Shown one piece after another: positions 10,227 through 21,577 of a DNA stretch of 64,000 nt (positions are counted from its first letter, which is position 1; each line of letters starts with the position of its first letter). A program made the translations under genes and the position numbers. The DNA comes from Elymus sibiricus. Lineage: Eukaryota; Streptophyta; Magnoliopsida; Poales; Poaceae. The notes below the pieces were generated by a model. The model was not told the DNA's origin and did not search any database. It was given only the letters and a program-made list of their open reading frames with translations. The DNA is taken from assembly GCA_039707655.1 (NCBI GenBank), contig CM077668.1:66729086-66793085 (forward strand), given 5' to 3'.

Positions 10227-10680
10227 GCTACCTCGAGCATCGTCTTACGTAGATTCTTTTTCCTAAAAATCACATATATTCCAAAATAAATCTTCGTAAA
10301 ATTTTATCGCGTTTAGACCTTGTTTGGTATGGTTTTTCTGTGAAACAAAAAACATGCAGAAAGCAAGAAATGACACTGGGCACTAGATTAATAAGTTAGT
10401 CCATAAAAATAATTGATACGTCTCCGTCGTATCTATAATTTTTGATTTTTTATGCCAATATTTTACAACTTTTACATACTTTTGTCTACAATTTATATGA
10501 TTTTCTTGGACTAACATATTGATCCAGTACCCAGTGTCAGTTCCTGCTTGTTGCATTTTTTTTGTTTTGCAGAAAATTTATATCAATCGAAGTTCAAATG
10601 CGATAAAATTTATGGAGATTATTTTGGAATATATGTGATTTTTGGGAAAAACAATCAACGCGAGACGATGTCTGAGGGGC

Positions 10681-10735
10681 CCACAAGCTCAAAGGACGTG
10701 GCCCCCTACCCTGGCTGTGCCCAGCAGGCTTGTGG
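10681..10735 (+). promoter_or_regulatory. LTR hairpin, solo-LTR copy
   Basis: ccacaagctc ... caggcttgtgg foldback. The outer seven pairs are perfect. Confidence 0.6.
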
Positions 10736-10890
10736 CGACCCCGTAAGGAGGTTGGGGACCTTCTTTTGCCGCAATAAAGATAATTTCCAAATAAAAATCC
10801 CCATAAAATTTCAGCCCAATCGGAGTTACGGATCTCCGGAAATATAAGAAACGGTGAAGGGCAAGAAAACAGGAACGCGAAACAGAAGAG

Positions 10891-10893
<3 letters not shown>

Positions 10894-10946
<53 letters not shown>
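10894..10946 (+). repeat. (GA)n microsatellite
   Basis: About 25 GA units inside the solo LTR, at a spot where related LTRs have only a short gagaga run. Confidence 0.95.
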
Positions 10947-10949
<3 letters not shown>

Positions 10950-12034
10950 AATCTCGGAGGGGCTCCTGCCCTCCGGGAGCCATGGCAGCCAAAGACCAGA
11001 GGGGAAACCCTCCTCCCATCTAGTGGGGAGGCCAAGGAAGAAGTAGGCGCCGCCGGGGCAATCATCATGTGACGGTGATCTACTCCAACAACTCCGTCAT
11101 CTTCATCAACACCTCCATCACCTTCCCTCATCTATTTTCAGCGGTCCACTCTCCCGCAACCTGTATCCCCTATTTGAACATGGTGCTTTATGCTTCATAT
11201 TATTTTCCAATGATGTGTTGCCATCCTATGATGTTTGAGTAGATTTTTGTTGTCCTATGGGTGATTGGTGAATTGCTATGATTGGTTTAAATTGCTTGTG
11301 GTTATGTTGCTGTCCTTTGGTGCCCATCATATGAGAGCGCGCGTGGATCACGCCATAGGGTTAGTTGTATGTTGATAGGACTATGCATTGGAGGGCAAGA
11401 GTGACAGAAGCTTCTTCCTACCATAGAAATTGATTCATAAGGTATTGAAGGGGAACCAATATATCTTAATGCTATGGTTGGGTTTTACCTTAATGAACAT
11501 TAGTAGTTGTGGATGCTTGCTAATAGTTCCAATCATAAGTGCATAGAATTCCATGTAAGGGATGACATGCTAGCAGTGGCCTCTCCCACATAAAAACTTG
11601 CTATCGGTCTAGTAACCTAGCCAATTGCTTAGGGACAATTCCGCAAATCCTACCACCACTTTTCCACACTCGCTATACTAACTTAATTGTACTTTTATTA
11701 AAACAGCACCTAACTTTTATTTTCACATTCTTTATTATCTTGCAAACGCATCCTATTACACCTACAAAGTACTTCTAGTTTTATTACTTGTTTCTAGGTA
11801 AAGCAAGCGTTGGTGTGCGTAGAGTTGTATCAGTGGTCGATAGAACTTGAGAGAATATTAATTCTACCTTTAGCTCCTTGTTGGGTTCGTCACTCTTACT
11901 TATCGAAAAAGGCTACAAACGATCCCTTATACTTGTGAGTTATCAATAATATAAAAGTGCACCAAAACCATATAAAACTATTGGAAACATGGCATGAATA
12001 CTTCATAAATTATAGATATGTTGGAGACGTATCA

Positions 12035-12589
12035 GCATCCACAAGCTTAATTCCTGCTCGTCTTCGAGTAGGTAAATGATAAAAGAAATAATTTATGAAG
12101 TGTGAATGCTAGCATAGTGCATAAGTTTGATCAATGATAACTTCAAACACTTTTTCTAGCATCAATATATATCATAAACAGTAGCTCATCTCATAAAACT
12201 TCTCATAATCAAGTAGCAAGCTATTCACATGTTTAAAGTATAGACCATAAACTTTCTTGAAAATCAACAAACTATGTTCTCAGTCATCAAACAATTACAA
12301 TTCATCTTATTTTCAGGAAGGGTCTATGTAAGAGCTTTATTTTAGCAAATTCCACATACTCAACTATCATTTAGTCTTCCATGATTGCTGACACTTAAGG
12401 CATATTTTTAGAACAAACTGTTTCAGTCAAACACATAGGAAGATAGGGGCTTAATGCTTCGCCTCCCAACTTATTTATCTCAGGGATAATGTCAACAATA
12501 ATAACTCATGATCACCTATATTCAACTGGATATATGTGCCTGGATCATTCCCTACCACATGATGCTTGCCCACTAGAGAATAAATAGAG
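12035..12589 (-). mobile_element. M1 internal region, 3' part
   Basis: AT-rich sequence without long frames, continuing from the M1 3' LTR up to the cggaa target of M2. It is similar to the noncoding tract after the M2 3' LTR (shared phrases such as gataggggctta and cctcccaac). The M1 internal region resumes at 41981. Confidence 0.7.
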
Positions 12590-12594
12590 CGGAA

Positions 12595-14102
12595 TGATGA
12601 CCCACAAGTATAGGGGATCAATCGTAGTCCTTTCAATAAGTAAGAGTGTCAAACCCAACGAGGAGCAGAAGGAAATGACAAGCGGTTTTCAGCAAGGTAT
12701 TCTCTGCAAGCACTGAAATTATACGTAGCAGATAGTTTGATAGCAAGATAATTCGTAACAAGTAACAAGTAGTAACGATAACAAAGGTGCATTAAGGTGT
12801 CCCAATCCTTTTTATAGCAAAGGACAAGCCGGAACGATTTCTTATAATAAGCAACACGTTCTCGAGGACACATGGGAATTTCATCTAGTCACTTTCATCA
12901 TGTTTAGTTGATTCGCGTTCGCTACTTTGATAATTTGATATGTGGGTGGATCGGTGCTTGGGTGTTGTTCTTACTTGAACAAGCCTCCCACTTATGATTA
13001 ACCCCTCTCGCAAACATCCGCAACTACGAAAGAAGAATTAAGATAAATCTAACCATATCATGAAACATATGGATCCAAATCAGCCCCTTACGGAATAACG
13101 CATAAACTAGGGTTTAAGCTTCTGTCACTCTAGCAACCCATCATCTACTTATTACTCCCAAATGCATTCTTCTAGGCCCAAATATGGTGAAGTGTCATGT
13201 AGTCGACGTTCACAAGACACCACTAGAAGAAATACAACATACACATCATCAAAATATCGAACGAATACCAAATTCACATGATTACTTATAACAAGACTTC
13301 TCCCATGTACTCAAGAACAAAAGTAACTACTCACAAATCATATTCATGTTCAAGATCAGAGGGGTATTAAATATCATTAAGGATCTGAACATATAATCTT
13401 CCACCAAATAAACCAACTAGCATCAACTACAGAGAGTAATCAACACTACTAGCAACCCACATGTACCAATCTGAGGTTTTGAGACAAAGATTGAATACAA
13501 TAGGGTTTGAGATGAGATGGTGCTGGTGAAGATGTTGATGAAGATTGGTCCTCCCACGATGAGAGGATCGTTGGTGATGTCGATGGCTTCGATTTCCCCC
13601 TCTCTGAGGGAAGTATCCCCGGCGGAATCGCTCCGCCGGAGAGCAAAAGTGCTCCTGCCCAGGTTCCGCCTCGAGATGGTGGCGCTTCGTCCCGAAAGTC
13701 TTCTCTTGATTTTTTCTAGGGCAAATGACATCATATAGTGGAGATGGGCCCTAGAGGCCTGCCAGGGGCCCCACAAGCTCAGGGGGCGCGCCCAGGGGGT
13801 AGGGCGTGCCCCCAGACTTGTGGCTGCCTAGTGGGTCCCCTGATGTTGATTCCTTCGCTAGTATTTTTTATATATTCCAAAACAATTCTCCTTAAATTTT
13901 CAGGTCATTTGGAGATGTGCAGAATAGGTATCTCTATTTCACCCCTTTTCGGTCCAGAATTCCAGCTGCCGGCAATCTCCCTCTTCATGTGAAACTTGCA
14001 AAATAAGAGAGAAAAGGCATAAGAGTTGTATCATAATGTGAAATAATGATTAAAAACATAATAAATAATAGTGGTAAAACATGATGCAAAATGGACGTAT
14101 CA
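12595..14102 (-). repeat. M2 3' LTR
   Basis: 1508 bp, minus strand from tgatacgtccattttgcatc (14102) to ...tgtgggtcatca (12595). Nearly the same sequence as 40457-41975. Contains a hairpin at 13771-13823. Confidence 0.92.
13771..13823 (-). promoter_or_regulatory. LTR hairpin, M2 3' LTR copy
   Basis: ccacaagctcagggggcgcg against ccccagacttgtgg, with loop ccagggggtaggg. Followed on the minus strand by cactatatgatg, a possible TATA. Confidence 0.6.
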
Positions 14103-15656
14103 ACTCCCCCAAGCTTAGACCTCGCTTGACCTCAAGCGAAAAACCGAAATCGATAATCACGACCACATGTTTAGAGAGAGAGAGGTGTCGATAAAACAAA
14201 ATACAGACATGAAAGCATCATGATCATTATTATGACAGCAATATGTCATCATATAGCTTCTCATAAATAAGTGACAATTCATTCACAAGTTTTAAAGTAT
14301 GAACCATAAACCATATTGAAAACTAACAAACTATGATCTCAGTCACTGAAGCAATTTCAATTCATCATATTATTAGAAAGAGTCTATGTAAGAGCTTTGT
14401 TTAGCAAGTTCACATGCTCAACTATCATTTAGTCTTCTATGATTTATGACACTCATGGCATACTTATGGAGCAAAAGTTTTAGTCAAACACATAGAAAGA
14501 TAGGGGCTTATTATTTTGCCTCCCAACGTATTTACCTCAAGGGTAATGTCAACAATAATAACTCATGATCACTTATATTCAATTGGATATATATGCCTTG
14601 ATCTTTCCCCACCACATGATGCTTCCAAAGAGAATAAAATAAAACGGAATAGAGGAGAACACTATTGACTCTTGCATAAAAGTAATTGCATATAAGTAAA
14701 AGATAGGCCCTTCGCAGAGGGAAGCAGAGGTTATCATGCGCTTTTTATTTTTGGATGTGCAAGCTCTTAATGTAAAGGAACATCACTTTATATTGCCCCT
14801 TGTGATAGCAACCTTTATTATGCAGTCTGTCGCTTTTATTTCTTTACCATCACAAGTTCGTACAAAGCTTATTTTCCCTTACAATAAAAGATCATACATA
14901 TTTAGGAGCAATTTTTATTGCTTTTGCACCGATGACAACTTACTTGAAGGATCTTATTCAATCCATAGGTAGATATAGTGGACTCTCATGACATGAAACT
15001 GGGTTTAAGGTTTTGGATGCACAAGTAGTATCTCTACTTGGTGCGGATAAATTTTTTGGCTAGCAAAGATGGGGGCAAGCACCACATGTTAGAGGATCTA
15101 TGACAATATAACTTTTATGTGAATATAAACAAACATAACTCATTACGTTGTCTTCCTTGTCCAACATCAACTATTTGACATAGAATATTTAATGGGGGCT
15201 CACAATCATAAAAGATGTCCAAGATAGTATATTTATATGTGAGACCTCTCTTCCTTTTATTACTTTTTCATGAATTGCAACAATGACCAATGCTATGTTT
15301 GTTAACCTTCAACAAGTTTTATCAATTATACTTCTTTTATGTGAAGTCATCACTCCCCATGGGATTAGCATATGATCTTTTTTATTCTTTTATTCTTTTT
15401 GATTGAAACATAAAGGTAAAGAAGCAAAAGCAAACTAATCTTTATTATATAACTCTCACACTCGATTACATAGATAGATAGATCACAAAGCAAACACTCG
15501 AAACTAAATCATACTAAAACTTTATTCTTCTAAATCATGAAATAACTAAGGATCGAACAAAGATAGATAAATGATGGTAGAAGTGATGGTGATACGATAC
15601 CGAGGCACCTCCCCCAAGCTTGGCACAAGCCAAGAGGAGTGCCCATACCCGTGTAC
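14103..15656 (-). other. M2 long 3' noncoding tract
   Basis: It begins with the polypurine-type sequence gtctaagcttgggggagt (14103-14120, minus strand) next to the 3' LTR. The remainder is AT-rich with no credible frame. Blocks are shared with M1 internal sequence (14700-14960 resembles 42020-42290). Confidence 0.7.
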
Positions 15657-16082
15657 TCAAGTGTCTTTCTTCGGTGAGGGTGGTGATGAAGTGGTGGACT
15701 TGTCCTTTAGCTCCAGTAGGTATTTCAAATTGCTATTGATTCTCCGAATGGCACGATTTTGCTCTTCCAACAAAATAACCTCATGAATGAGCGAAGTATT
15801 CTGAGCACACATTGCTTCAACAACCTTTAATGCATTAATTTCAGATAAAGAGAGGTTGTGAGGAAGAGTCTGTAGTATGCCTCCCTTTTTTATTATCTCT
15901 TCTGTGCATGTGGCTTGATCTTCTGCTCCTTGAATCCGGTCCTCCACGACCTTCCCGGGTTCCTCCTCCATAGCAGTATTCTTCTCTCCGGACGACCACT
16001 CATAATATACTTCACTGAACGGACATTTTCTGGGTGTAGTTTGAACAATCCGGTGCTTGGTACAGAGCTTCCGCAGAGCCAT
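15657..16082 (-). CDS. M2 third ORF downstream of pol, unknown function
   Basis: An ATG at 16082 opens 141 intact codons starting MALRKLCTKHRIVQTTPRKC. The N-terminal third is basic with several Cys. The middle is acidic (MEEEPGKVVEDRIQ). The C-terminal part is helical with leucines at roughly heptad spacing (SLSEINALKVVEAMC, LLEEQNRAIRRINSNL, YLLEL), so a coiled coil is likely. The end is Ser/Pro/Lys-rich. There is no signal peptide or membrane helix, so it does not look like an envelope protein despite its env position. A TATA-like attatatatacgc lies about 85 bp upstream in LTR-like sequence (16160-16420). It is intact while the adjacent pol is broken. I recognise no homologous domain. Confidence 0.6.
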   Translation of the reverse strand: MALRKLCTKHRIVQTTPRKCPFSEVYYEWSSGEKNTAMEEEPGKVVEDRIQGAEDQATCTEEIIKKGGILQTLPHNLSLSEINALKVVEAMCAQNTSLIHEVILLEEQNRAIRRINSNLKYLLELKDKSTTSSPPSPKKDT

Positions 16083-16149
16083 GGCAATCTAGATCTGTCA
16101 GAAAAATAGCCTGGAACAAGAACAGAGGAGAATTTTGCGGTGCGGTGGT

Positions 16150-16420
16150 CAAAACACCCGTGCGTATATATAATGAATTTTTCCCGTGCAGAACAAGTAA
16201 TATGGAAGAAAAACGGAGTCCGGAAGGTCCACGAGGGAGCCACAAGCCTGGTAGGCGCGCCCAGGGGGTAGGGCGCGCCCCCCAGGCTTGCCGCCTCCTC
16301 GTGCACTTTTCGGACTATTACTTATTTTTGTAATTTTTTATATATTCCAAAACGGATAGAAAGTACTTTTATGGAAGCTTTGGAGTCGGTTTACTTATCG
16401 TATCACATACCTACCCCTTT
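16150..16420 (-). promoter_or_regulatory. LTR-like promoter segment between M2 pol and third ORF
   Basis: On the minus strand it carries in order ggaatatataaaaaatt (about 16333-16350), a foldback of cacaagcctgg / ccaggcttg (16241-16290) and attatatatacgc (about 16165-16177). The LTRs of M2 show the same order with the same words (ggaatatataaaaaat; gcgcgcccagggggtagggcg; a TATA). It therefore looks like a diverged piece of LTR U3 inside the element. Confidence 0.55.
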
Positions 16421-17893
16421 TCAGGGTTCTGGAGCATTCCGGAAGGTTTCCGCTATGTGTTCTTCCGGTGTCATTGTTTGAATAATATTAGTTTTAACAT
16501 TAATTGGCATACCTGAGATATAATGTTTAATTCTTTGACCGTTAACCACTCTTTGATTAGTGCCTTCGGGGTTGTTTATTTTGATAGCTCCGGAATGATA
16601 GACTTCTTCGATGATGTATGGTCCTTCCCATTTAGAGAGAAGTTTTCCTGCAAAGAATCTTAAACGAGAGTTGTATAATAAAACATGATCACCTACTTTG
16701 AATTCCTGTTTTTGAATTCTTTTGTCATGCCATCTTTTAACTTTTTCTTTAAACAACTTGACGTTTTCATAAGCTTGGGTTCTCCATTCATCAAGGGAGC
16801 TAATATCAAATAACCTCTTTTCACCGGCAAGTTTAAAATCATAGTTAAGTTCTTTAATTGCCCAATATGCTTTATGTTCTAACTCAAGAGGTAAATGACA
16901 TGCTTTTCCATAAACCATTTTATATGGAGACATACCCATAGGATTTTTATAAGCAGTTCTATAAGCCCAAAGTGCATCGTCAAGTTTCTTAGACCAATTC
17001 TTTCTAGATCTATTGACGGTCTTTTGCAAAATTAATTTTATTTCTCTATTAGTTAATTCAACTTGACCACTAGACTGAGGATGATAAGTAGATGCAATTC
17101 TATGATTAACATCATATTTAGCAAGCAACTTACGGAAAGCACCACGAATAAAATGTGAACCACCATCAGTCATCAAATATCTAGGGACTCCAAACCTCAG
17201 AAATATAACTTCTTTAAGCATTTTAATAGAAGTGTTATGATCAGCACTACTAGTTGGAATAGCTTCTACCCACTTAGTAACATAATCAACAGCAACTAGA
17301 ATATGTGTATACCCATTAGAGGAAGGAAAAGGTCCCATATAATCAAAACCCCAAACATCAAATGGTTCAATAACAAGTGAATAATTCATAGGCATTTCCT
17401 GACATCTACCCACATTACCAATTCTTTGACATTCATCACAAGAGAGGACAAACTTACGTGCATCTTTAAAAAGAGTAGGCCAATAACAACCAGATTGTAA
17501 TACCTTGTGTGCCGTTCTGTCTCCCGCATGGTGTCCTTCATATGCCTCGGAGTGACACTTACGCAAGATTTGTTCCTGTTCATGCTCAGGTACACAACGT
17601 CTAATAACACCATCTACTCCTTTATATAGATGTGGGTCATCCCAAAAGTAATGTCTTAAATCAAAGAAAAACTTTTTCTTTTGTTGGTAGGTGAAACTAG
17701 GTGGGATATATTTAGCAACAATGTAATTAGCATAGTTTGCATACCAAGGAGTGTTACGAGAAGCATTTATAACAGCTAATTGTTCATCAGGAAAATCATC
17801 ATTAATAGGAAGTGGGTCATCAAGAACATTTTCCATTCTAGACAAATTATCAGCTACGGGATTCTCAACTCCCTTTCTATCAATAATATGCAA
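16421..17893 (-). pseudogene. M2 pol: RNase H end and integrase
   Basis: 490 open codons. The frame begins in the end of RNase H ([18 protein letters not shown]). It continues through the integrase zinc-binding HHCC region ([17 protein letters not shown] then CDECQRIG). Next comes the catalytic core with its Asp residues (WGFDYMGPF and LMTDGGSHF) and Glu ([14 protein letters not shown]). The C-terminal region has the [20 protein letters not shown] strand set found in Gypsy integrases, with no chromodomain. All three catalytic acids are present. The segment is separated from RT by one in-frame TAA at 17900-17902, so this part is intact but the polyprotein is not. Confidence 0.9.
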
Positions 17894-17899
17894 GTCAAA

Positions 17900-18815
17900 T
17901 TATTGTAGCAGAAGAACCCACCTAATAAGTCTAGGTTTATCATCTTTCTTTTCGATCAGATAATTAATAGCAGCATGATCAGTGTGAATAGTGACATTAG
18001 AATCAACAATATAGGATCTGAATTTATCACATGCAAACACAACTGCTAAAAATTCTTTTTCAGTAGTAGCATAATTTCTTTGAGCACTGTCTAGAGTTTT
18101 ACTAGCATAATGAATAACATTCAATTTCTTATCGACTCTCTGTCCTAGAACAGCACCAACAACATAATCACTAGCATCACACATAATTTCAAAAGGCAAG
18201 TTCCAATCAGGTGGTTGAACAATAGGTGCAGAAATTAAGGCTTTCTTAAGTATTTCAAAGGCTTCTACGCAATCATCATCAAAAACAAATGGAACATCTT
18301 TTTGCAAGAGATTAGTAAGAGGCCTAGAAATCTTATAGAAATCTTTTATAAACCTTCTATAGAAACCAGCATGACCAAGGAAACTTCTTATACCTTTGAT
18401 ATCTTTAGGACATGTCATTTTCTCAATAGCATCAACTTTAGCTTTATCAACTTCAATACCTCTTTCGGAAATTTTATGCCCAAGGACTATACCTTCATTC
18501 ACCATAAAGTGGCACTTCTCCCAATTCAAGACAAGATTAGTTTCTTCACATCTCTGCAAAACTCGATCAAGGTTGCTTAAGCAATCATCAAAAGAAGTTC
18601 TGTAAACGGAGAAATCATCCATGAAAACCTCAACAATCTTTTCACAAAAATCAGAGAATATAGCAGTCATACATCTTTGAAAGGTAGCGGGTGCATTACA
18701 TAAACCAAAAGGCATACGACGATAAGCATAGGTTCCAAAAGGACAAGTGAAAGTGGTTTTCTCTTGATCTTCTTGTGATACACGTATTTGAGAAAAACCA
18801 GAATATCCATCTAGG
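17900..18815 (-). pseudogene. M2 pol: reverse transcriptase fingers/palm and RNase H
   Basis: Open from about 18815 to the TAA at 17900. The RT blocks include [10 protein letters not shown] (catalytic Asp region), [18 protein letters not shown] and the active-site FMDDFSVY. After the thumb ([13 protein letters not shown]) comes RNase H with [28 protein letters not shown] and [10 protein letters not shown]. The final stop replaces a sense codon just before FDLHIID, where the integrase frame continues in phase. Confidence 0.9.
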
Positions 18816-18833
18816 AAACAAAAGTGTGTGTGC

Positions 18834-19220
18834 TTAGACTCTTTCTAACATTTGATCAATAAAAGGCAAAGGATAATGATCTTTCCTAGTAGCTTTATTT
18901 AATTTCCTGAAATCAATTATCATCCTATAGCCAGTCACAATTCTTTGTGGAATAAGTTCATTTTTATCATTAGGAACAACGGTAATACCTCCTTTCTTAG
19001 GAACACAATGAACATGACTTACCCATCTACTATCAGCTATGGGATAAATTATACCTGCCTCTAGAAGCTTTAATTTTTCAGTTCTTACCACATACTTCAT
19101 TTTAGGATTTAAGCGACGTTGATGATCAATGACAGGTTTGGCGTCTGGCTCCATATTAATCTTATGCTGACATAGAGTGAATGCCCTTAAGATCATCAAG
19201 AGTATATCCAATAGCAGCAC
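18834..19220 (-). pseudogene. M2 pol: N-terminal RT segment
   Basis: Carries KLLEAGIIYPIADSRWVS, HCVPKKGGITVV and YRMIIDFRKLNKATRKDHYP, the first conserved RT blocks. A frameshift near 19180 joins it to the preceding frame. A stop plus frameshift at about 18822-18836 (after DQMLERV) separates it from the next RT block. Confidence 0.88.
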
Positions 19221-19517
19221 AGTGCTTCCTCAGAGTTTTAAGTAATCTCTTTTCTTCATGCTCTGAAAGGTTAGCACTAATAATAACAGAATATATCTTC
19301 TTTTCATCAAGATAAGCATATTTAAGTGTATTAGGTAATTGCTTTAATTCAAACACAAGATCACCCTTAGGTGGTGGAGGATCTCCCAAGATTTCAACAG
19401 GCAAATTATGTTTCAGAATAGGTGCTTGTTTAAAGAATACTTCATCTATTTCATTTCTTTCATTCATATGCATATCATTCTCATGGTCTAGCAAATATTG
19501 TTCTAAAGGATCAGTAG
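19162..19517 (-). pseudogene. M2 pol: linker between protease and RT
   Basis: TDPLEQYLLDHENDMHMNER through LKTLRKHCAAIGYTLDDLKG is the segment that precedes RT in this element type. It is cut at 19517 by element N and continues on the other side at 30341-30505 (minus strand). Confidence 0.85.
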
Positions 19518-19816
19518 TGTGACGCCCCCGACTTAATCGTGCACTAACCATACACGCAAATGCACACGATCAAGCCTAGGGACTCACTTGAAGATATCAC
19601 AACACAACTCTAAACACAAATAAAATAATACAAGCTTATATTACAAGCCAGGGGCCTCGAGGGCTCGAATACAAAAGCTTGCGCATACAAGCGTCAGCGG
19701 AAACAAAAGTATCTGAGTACAGACACAAAAAGTTAAACAAGCCTGCCTTAAGAAGGCGAAAACAAACAACAACTCTAATCGAAAGAGGCGAGGCCTCCTG
19801 CCTGGGAGCCTCCGAA

Positions 19817-21577
19817 CTACTCCTGGTCGTCGAAGATCTCTGCGTCGTAGTAGGCTCCTCCGGGGATCTTCTGCTCCTGGGCTCCGACGTCTGAATTGCA
19901 GCAATCGGGTGTGGGGGAAAGAATAGCAAAGCAACCGTGAGTACTCATCCAAAGTACTCGCAAGATTGACATCAGATCTAAACTACATATGCATCGGTAT
20001 CAAAGGAAGGTTGTATATGTGGACTGAACTGCAGAAATGCCAGAATAGGGGGAAAGGCCTAGCCTATCGAAGACTAGCATCTTCAGCGGTCTTGCAGCAT
20101 TAGAAGAGTGCAGATTAGCATATTATAATTTAACAAGCATTTTGAAGCAAAGCCCAGAGATTCTTCCTCGACTCCCTGCGAGAAAGCAATCCCGGAGCTT
20201 ACAATTAATTTAACATGTATCCAGTTCAAGTAGTAATAGATCGGGATACAACACTGAGCGTCCTGTTACCGTGGACACGGCTATTCGAATAGATAACTTC
20301 CCTGCAGGGGTGCACTACTATTACCCAACACGCTCGATTAACTCTGGCCGGACACACTTTCCTGGGTCATGCCCGGCCTCGGCTGATCGACACGACGCAG
20401 TCCTATCGATGCTAAGCAGATAGGTCCTCGCCGGTCTACATCCTAAGCACTCAGGGGTCTTGGGCCATCGCCCTGTGCACTCCGGGTCGTTATGCGACGA
20501 GCCAGGACGAGCACCACCTCATCCTGGATGGCACTGGCCCGAGAGGCCCACAATGCTGACCTGGACATCTGACAGAGCTTTCGGCTGATACATATGACGT
20601 AGAGGGTTCCATAACCATTATCCCACGTGGTGGTAGTGCGTATAGGCCAGTGACCAACTCAGATCAATACCCAAATCCGTTATCGCATTATTAGGAGCTC
20701 GCGGTGACGATCAGTACACCTGTCGTCCCGTCTTGAGGAAGTGCAACAAGGGCCAGGCCCATCCCTCTCTAGGGCGGTCTCTGCCTGCCCGGCCGCGCCT
20801 CGTAATTATCTCGAAGGTGCCCTCCAGGTCAACCCGACTTCCCAGGAGACTGTCAGGAACTCAGGTCCACCTCAACCGGGGTGGTACCGCCTGTCCCTTC
20901 AGTCCCGCCATAACAGTACCAGGGGGCAACAATGTAAGGTAATCGTGTGTTCGTAACATCAAGGGGAAATACGAGGAATCACCCTCGATGGATTCCCACT
21001 CGATGCCTCCGTCAAGGTGAACCCGGAGGAATCACCCTCGATGGTTCACGCTTGAGGGGTTGCCCGACAGAAGCATCGTCGGAGATGGTGGTAGAGGAAT
21101 CACCCTCATATCCCACAACCGACTAGCTGTACCACAGAGGCATATCCGGAGTGAGATAAGAGGTATCACCCTCGGCACTCGATTTTAGCTCTGCAGAGTC
21201 GAGCAACTTAAGGGGGATGTGCGGTGATGTGCTGGTCTCAGCCCGTCGATCACTTTGATCGGGGCAACTATAACTAAGCGAGGCAACTAGAGCAAGGAAG
21301 AGGGGCCACAGATGGTTCATTATCAACCAACACTAAGCATTTGGGATATCAGGTAATTCTCAACAGAAGTTACAATAAACAGGCTATGCATCAGAATAGG
21401 ATAAATCAACAAGAGTAGCAAATCCTAATGCAAGCAGGAGGGAGAGATAGTAGGTGATATAGGCATGCGTCAAGGGGGTTTGCTTGCCTGGAAGCTCTGC
21501 TGAAAGGGGCTGGTTGTCTGACGGCTGCTCGTCAGGAGCGTGGTCGTACTCGGATGCGTCGGCGTCGGTCTCGGCAT
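19817..21577 (-). other. LTR-embedded exon pair, N 3' LTR copy
   Basis: Upstream exon 21488-21577 (90 nt) follows a pyrimidine tract and ctctcgatag. It reads DAETDADASEYDHAPDEQ onward to SAELP in the phase that leaves one base (g) before a GC donor (ccag|gcaagc). Downstream exon 19817-19890 follows ttcag and starts with the two bases that complete that codon; it reads VGAQEQKIPGGAYYDAEIF and stops after DDQE. The intron is 1597 bp. No in-frame ATG is seen in either exon. A GC-rich upstream block ending with a gtgagc donor at 22731 could be exon 1, but its compatible frame has a stop three codons before the donor. Confidence 0.45.
20970..21175 (-). repeat. Phased GAGGGTGATTCCTC motif array, N 3' LTR
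   Basis: Copies of gaggaatcaccctc (one with a t substitution) at about 20972, 21027, 21093 and 21160, spaced 54-67 bp. The same array occurs in the other LTRs of this family. Confidence 0.75.

Larger units (their letters stand above)
10414..11945 (+). mobile_element. Solo LTR (plus strand), 1532 bp
   Basis: Starts tgatacgtctccgtcgtatc and ends gtgagttatca, flanked by the exact 5-bp duplication ataat at 10409-10413 and 11946-11950. No internal sequence remains, so it is the product of recombination between two LTRs. It was inserted into the opposite-oriented LTR of M1, which makes a head-to-head pair of related LTRs. Confidence 0.9.
8955..12034 (-). mobile_element. 3' LTR of element M1 (minus strand), split by a solo LTR
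   Basis: On the minus strand it begins tgatacgtctccaacatatc at 12034 and ends ...ggattatca at 8955, with TG...CA ends. Internal sequence precedes it with a polypurine-like attaagcttgtggatgc (12035-12050). A solo LTR at 10414-11945 sits inside; the two halves of M1 LTR read through once it is removed. The 5-bp flank at 8950-8954 is cgcag, but the partner at the other M1 end is off-window. LTR content resembles F1 (30506), so the two are relatives. Confidence 0.8.

Noticed and set aside
15893..16306. Alternative minus-strand frame overlapping the M2 third ORF
   Set aside because: It runs across the TATA and hairpin region and lacks an in-context start; the 15657-16082 frame has the ATG at the right distance from the TATA.
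20970..21175. Regular short repeats suggesting a CRISPR-like array
   Set aside because: The sequence is a plant LTR, spacers are homologous between copies and vary in length, and there are no cas genes.
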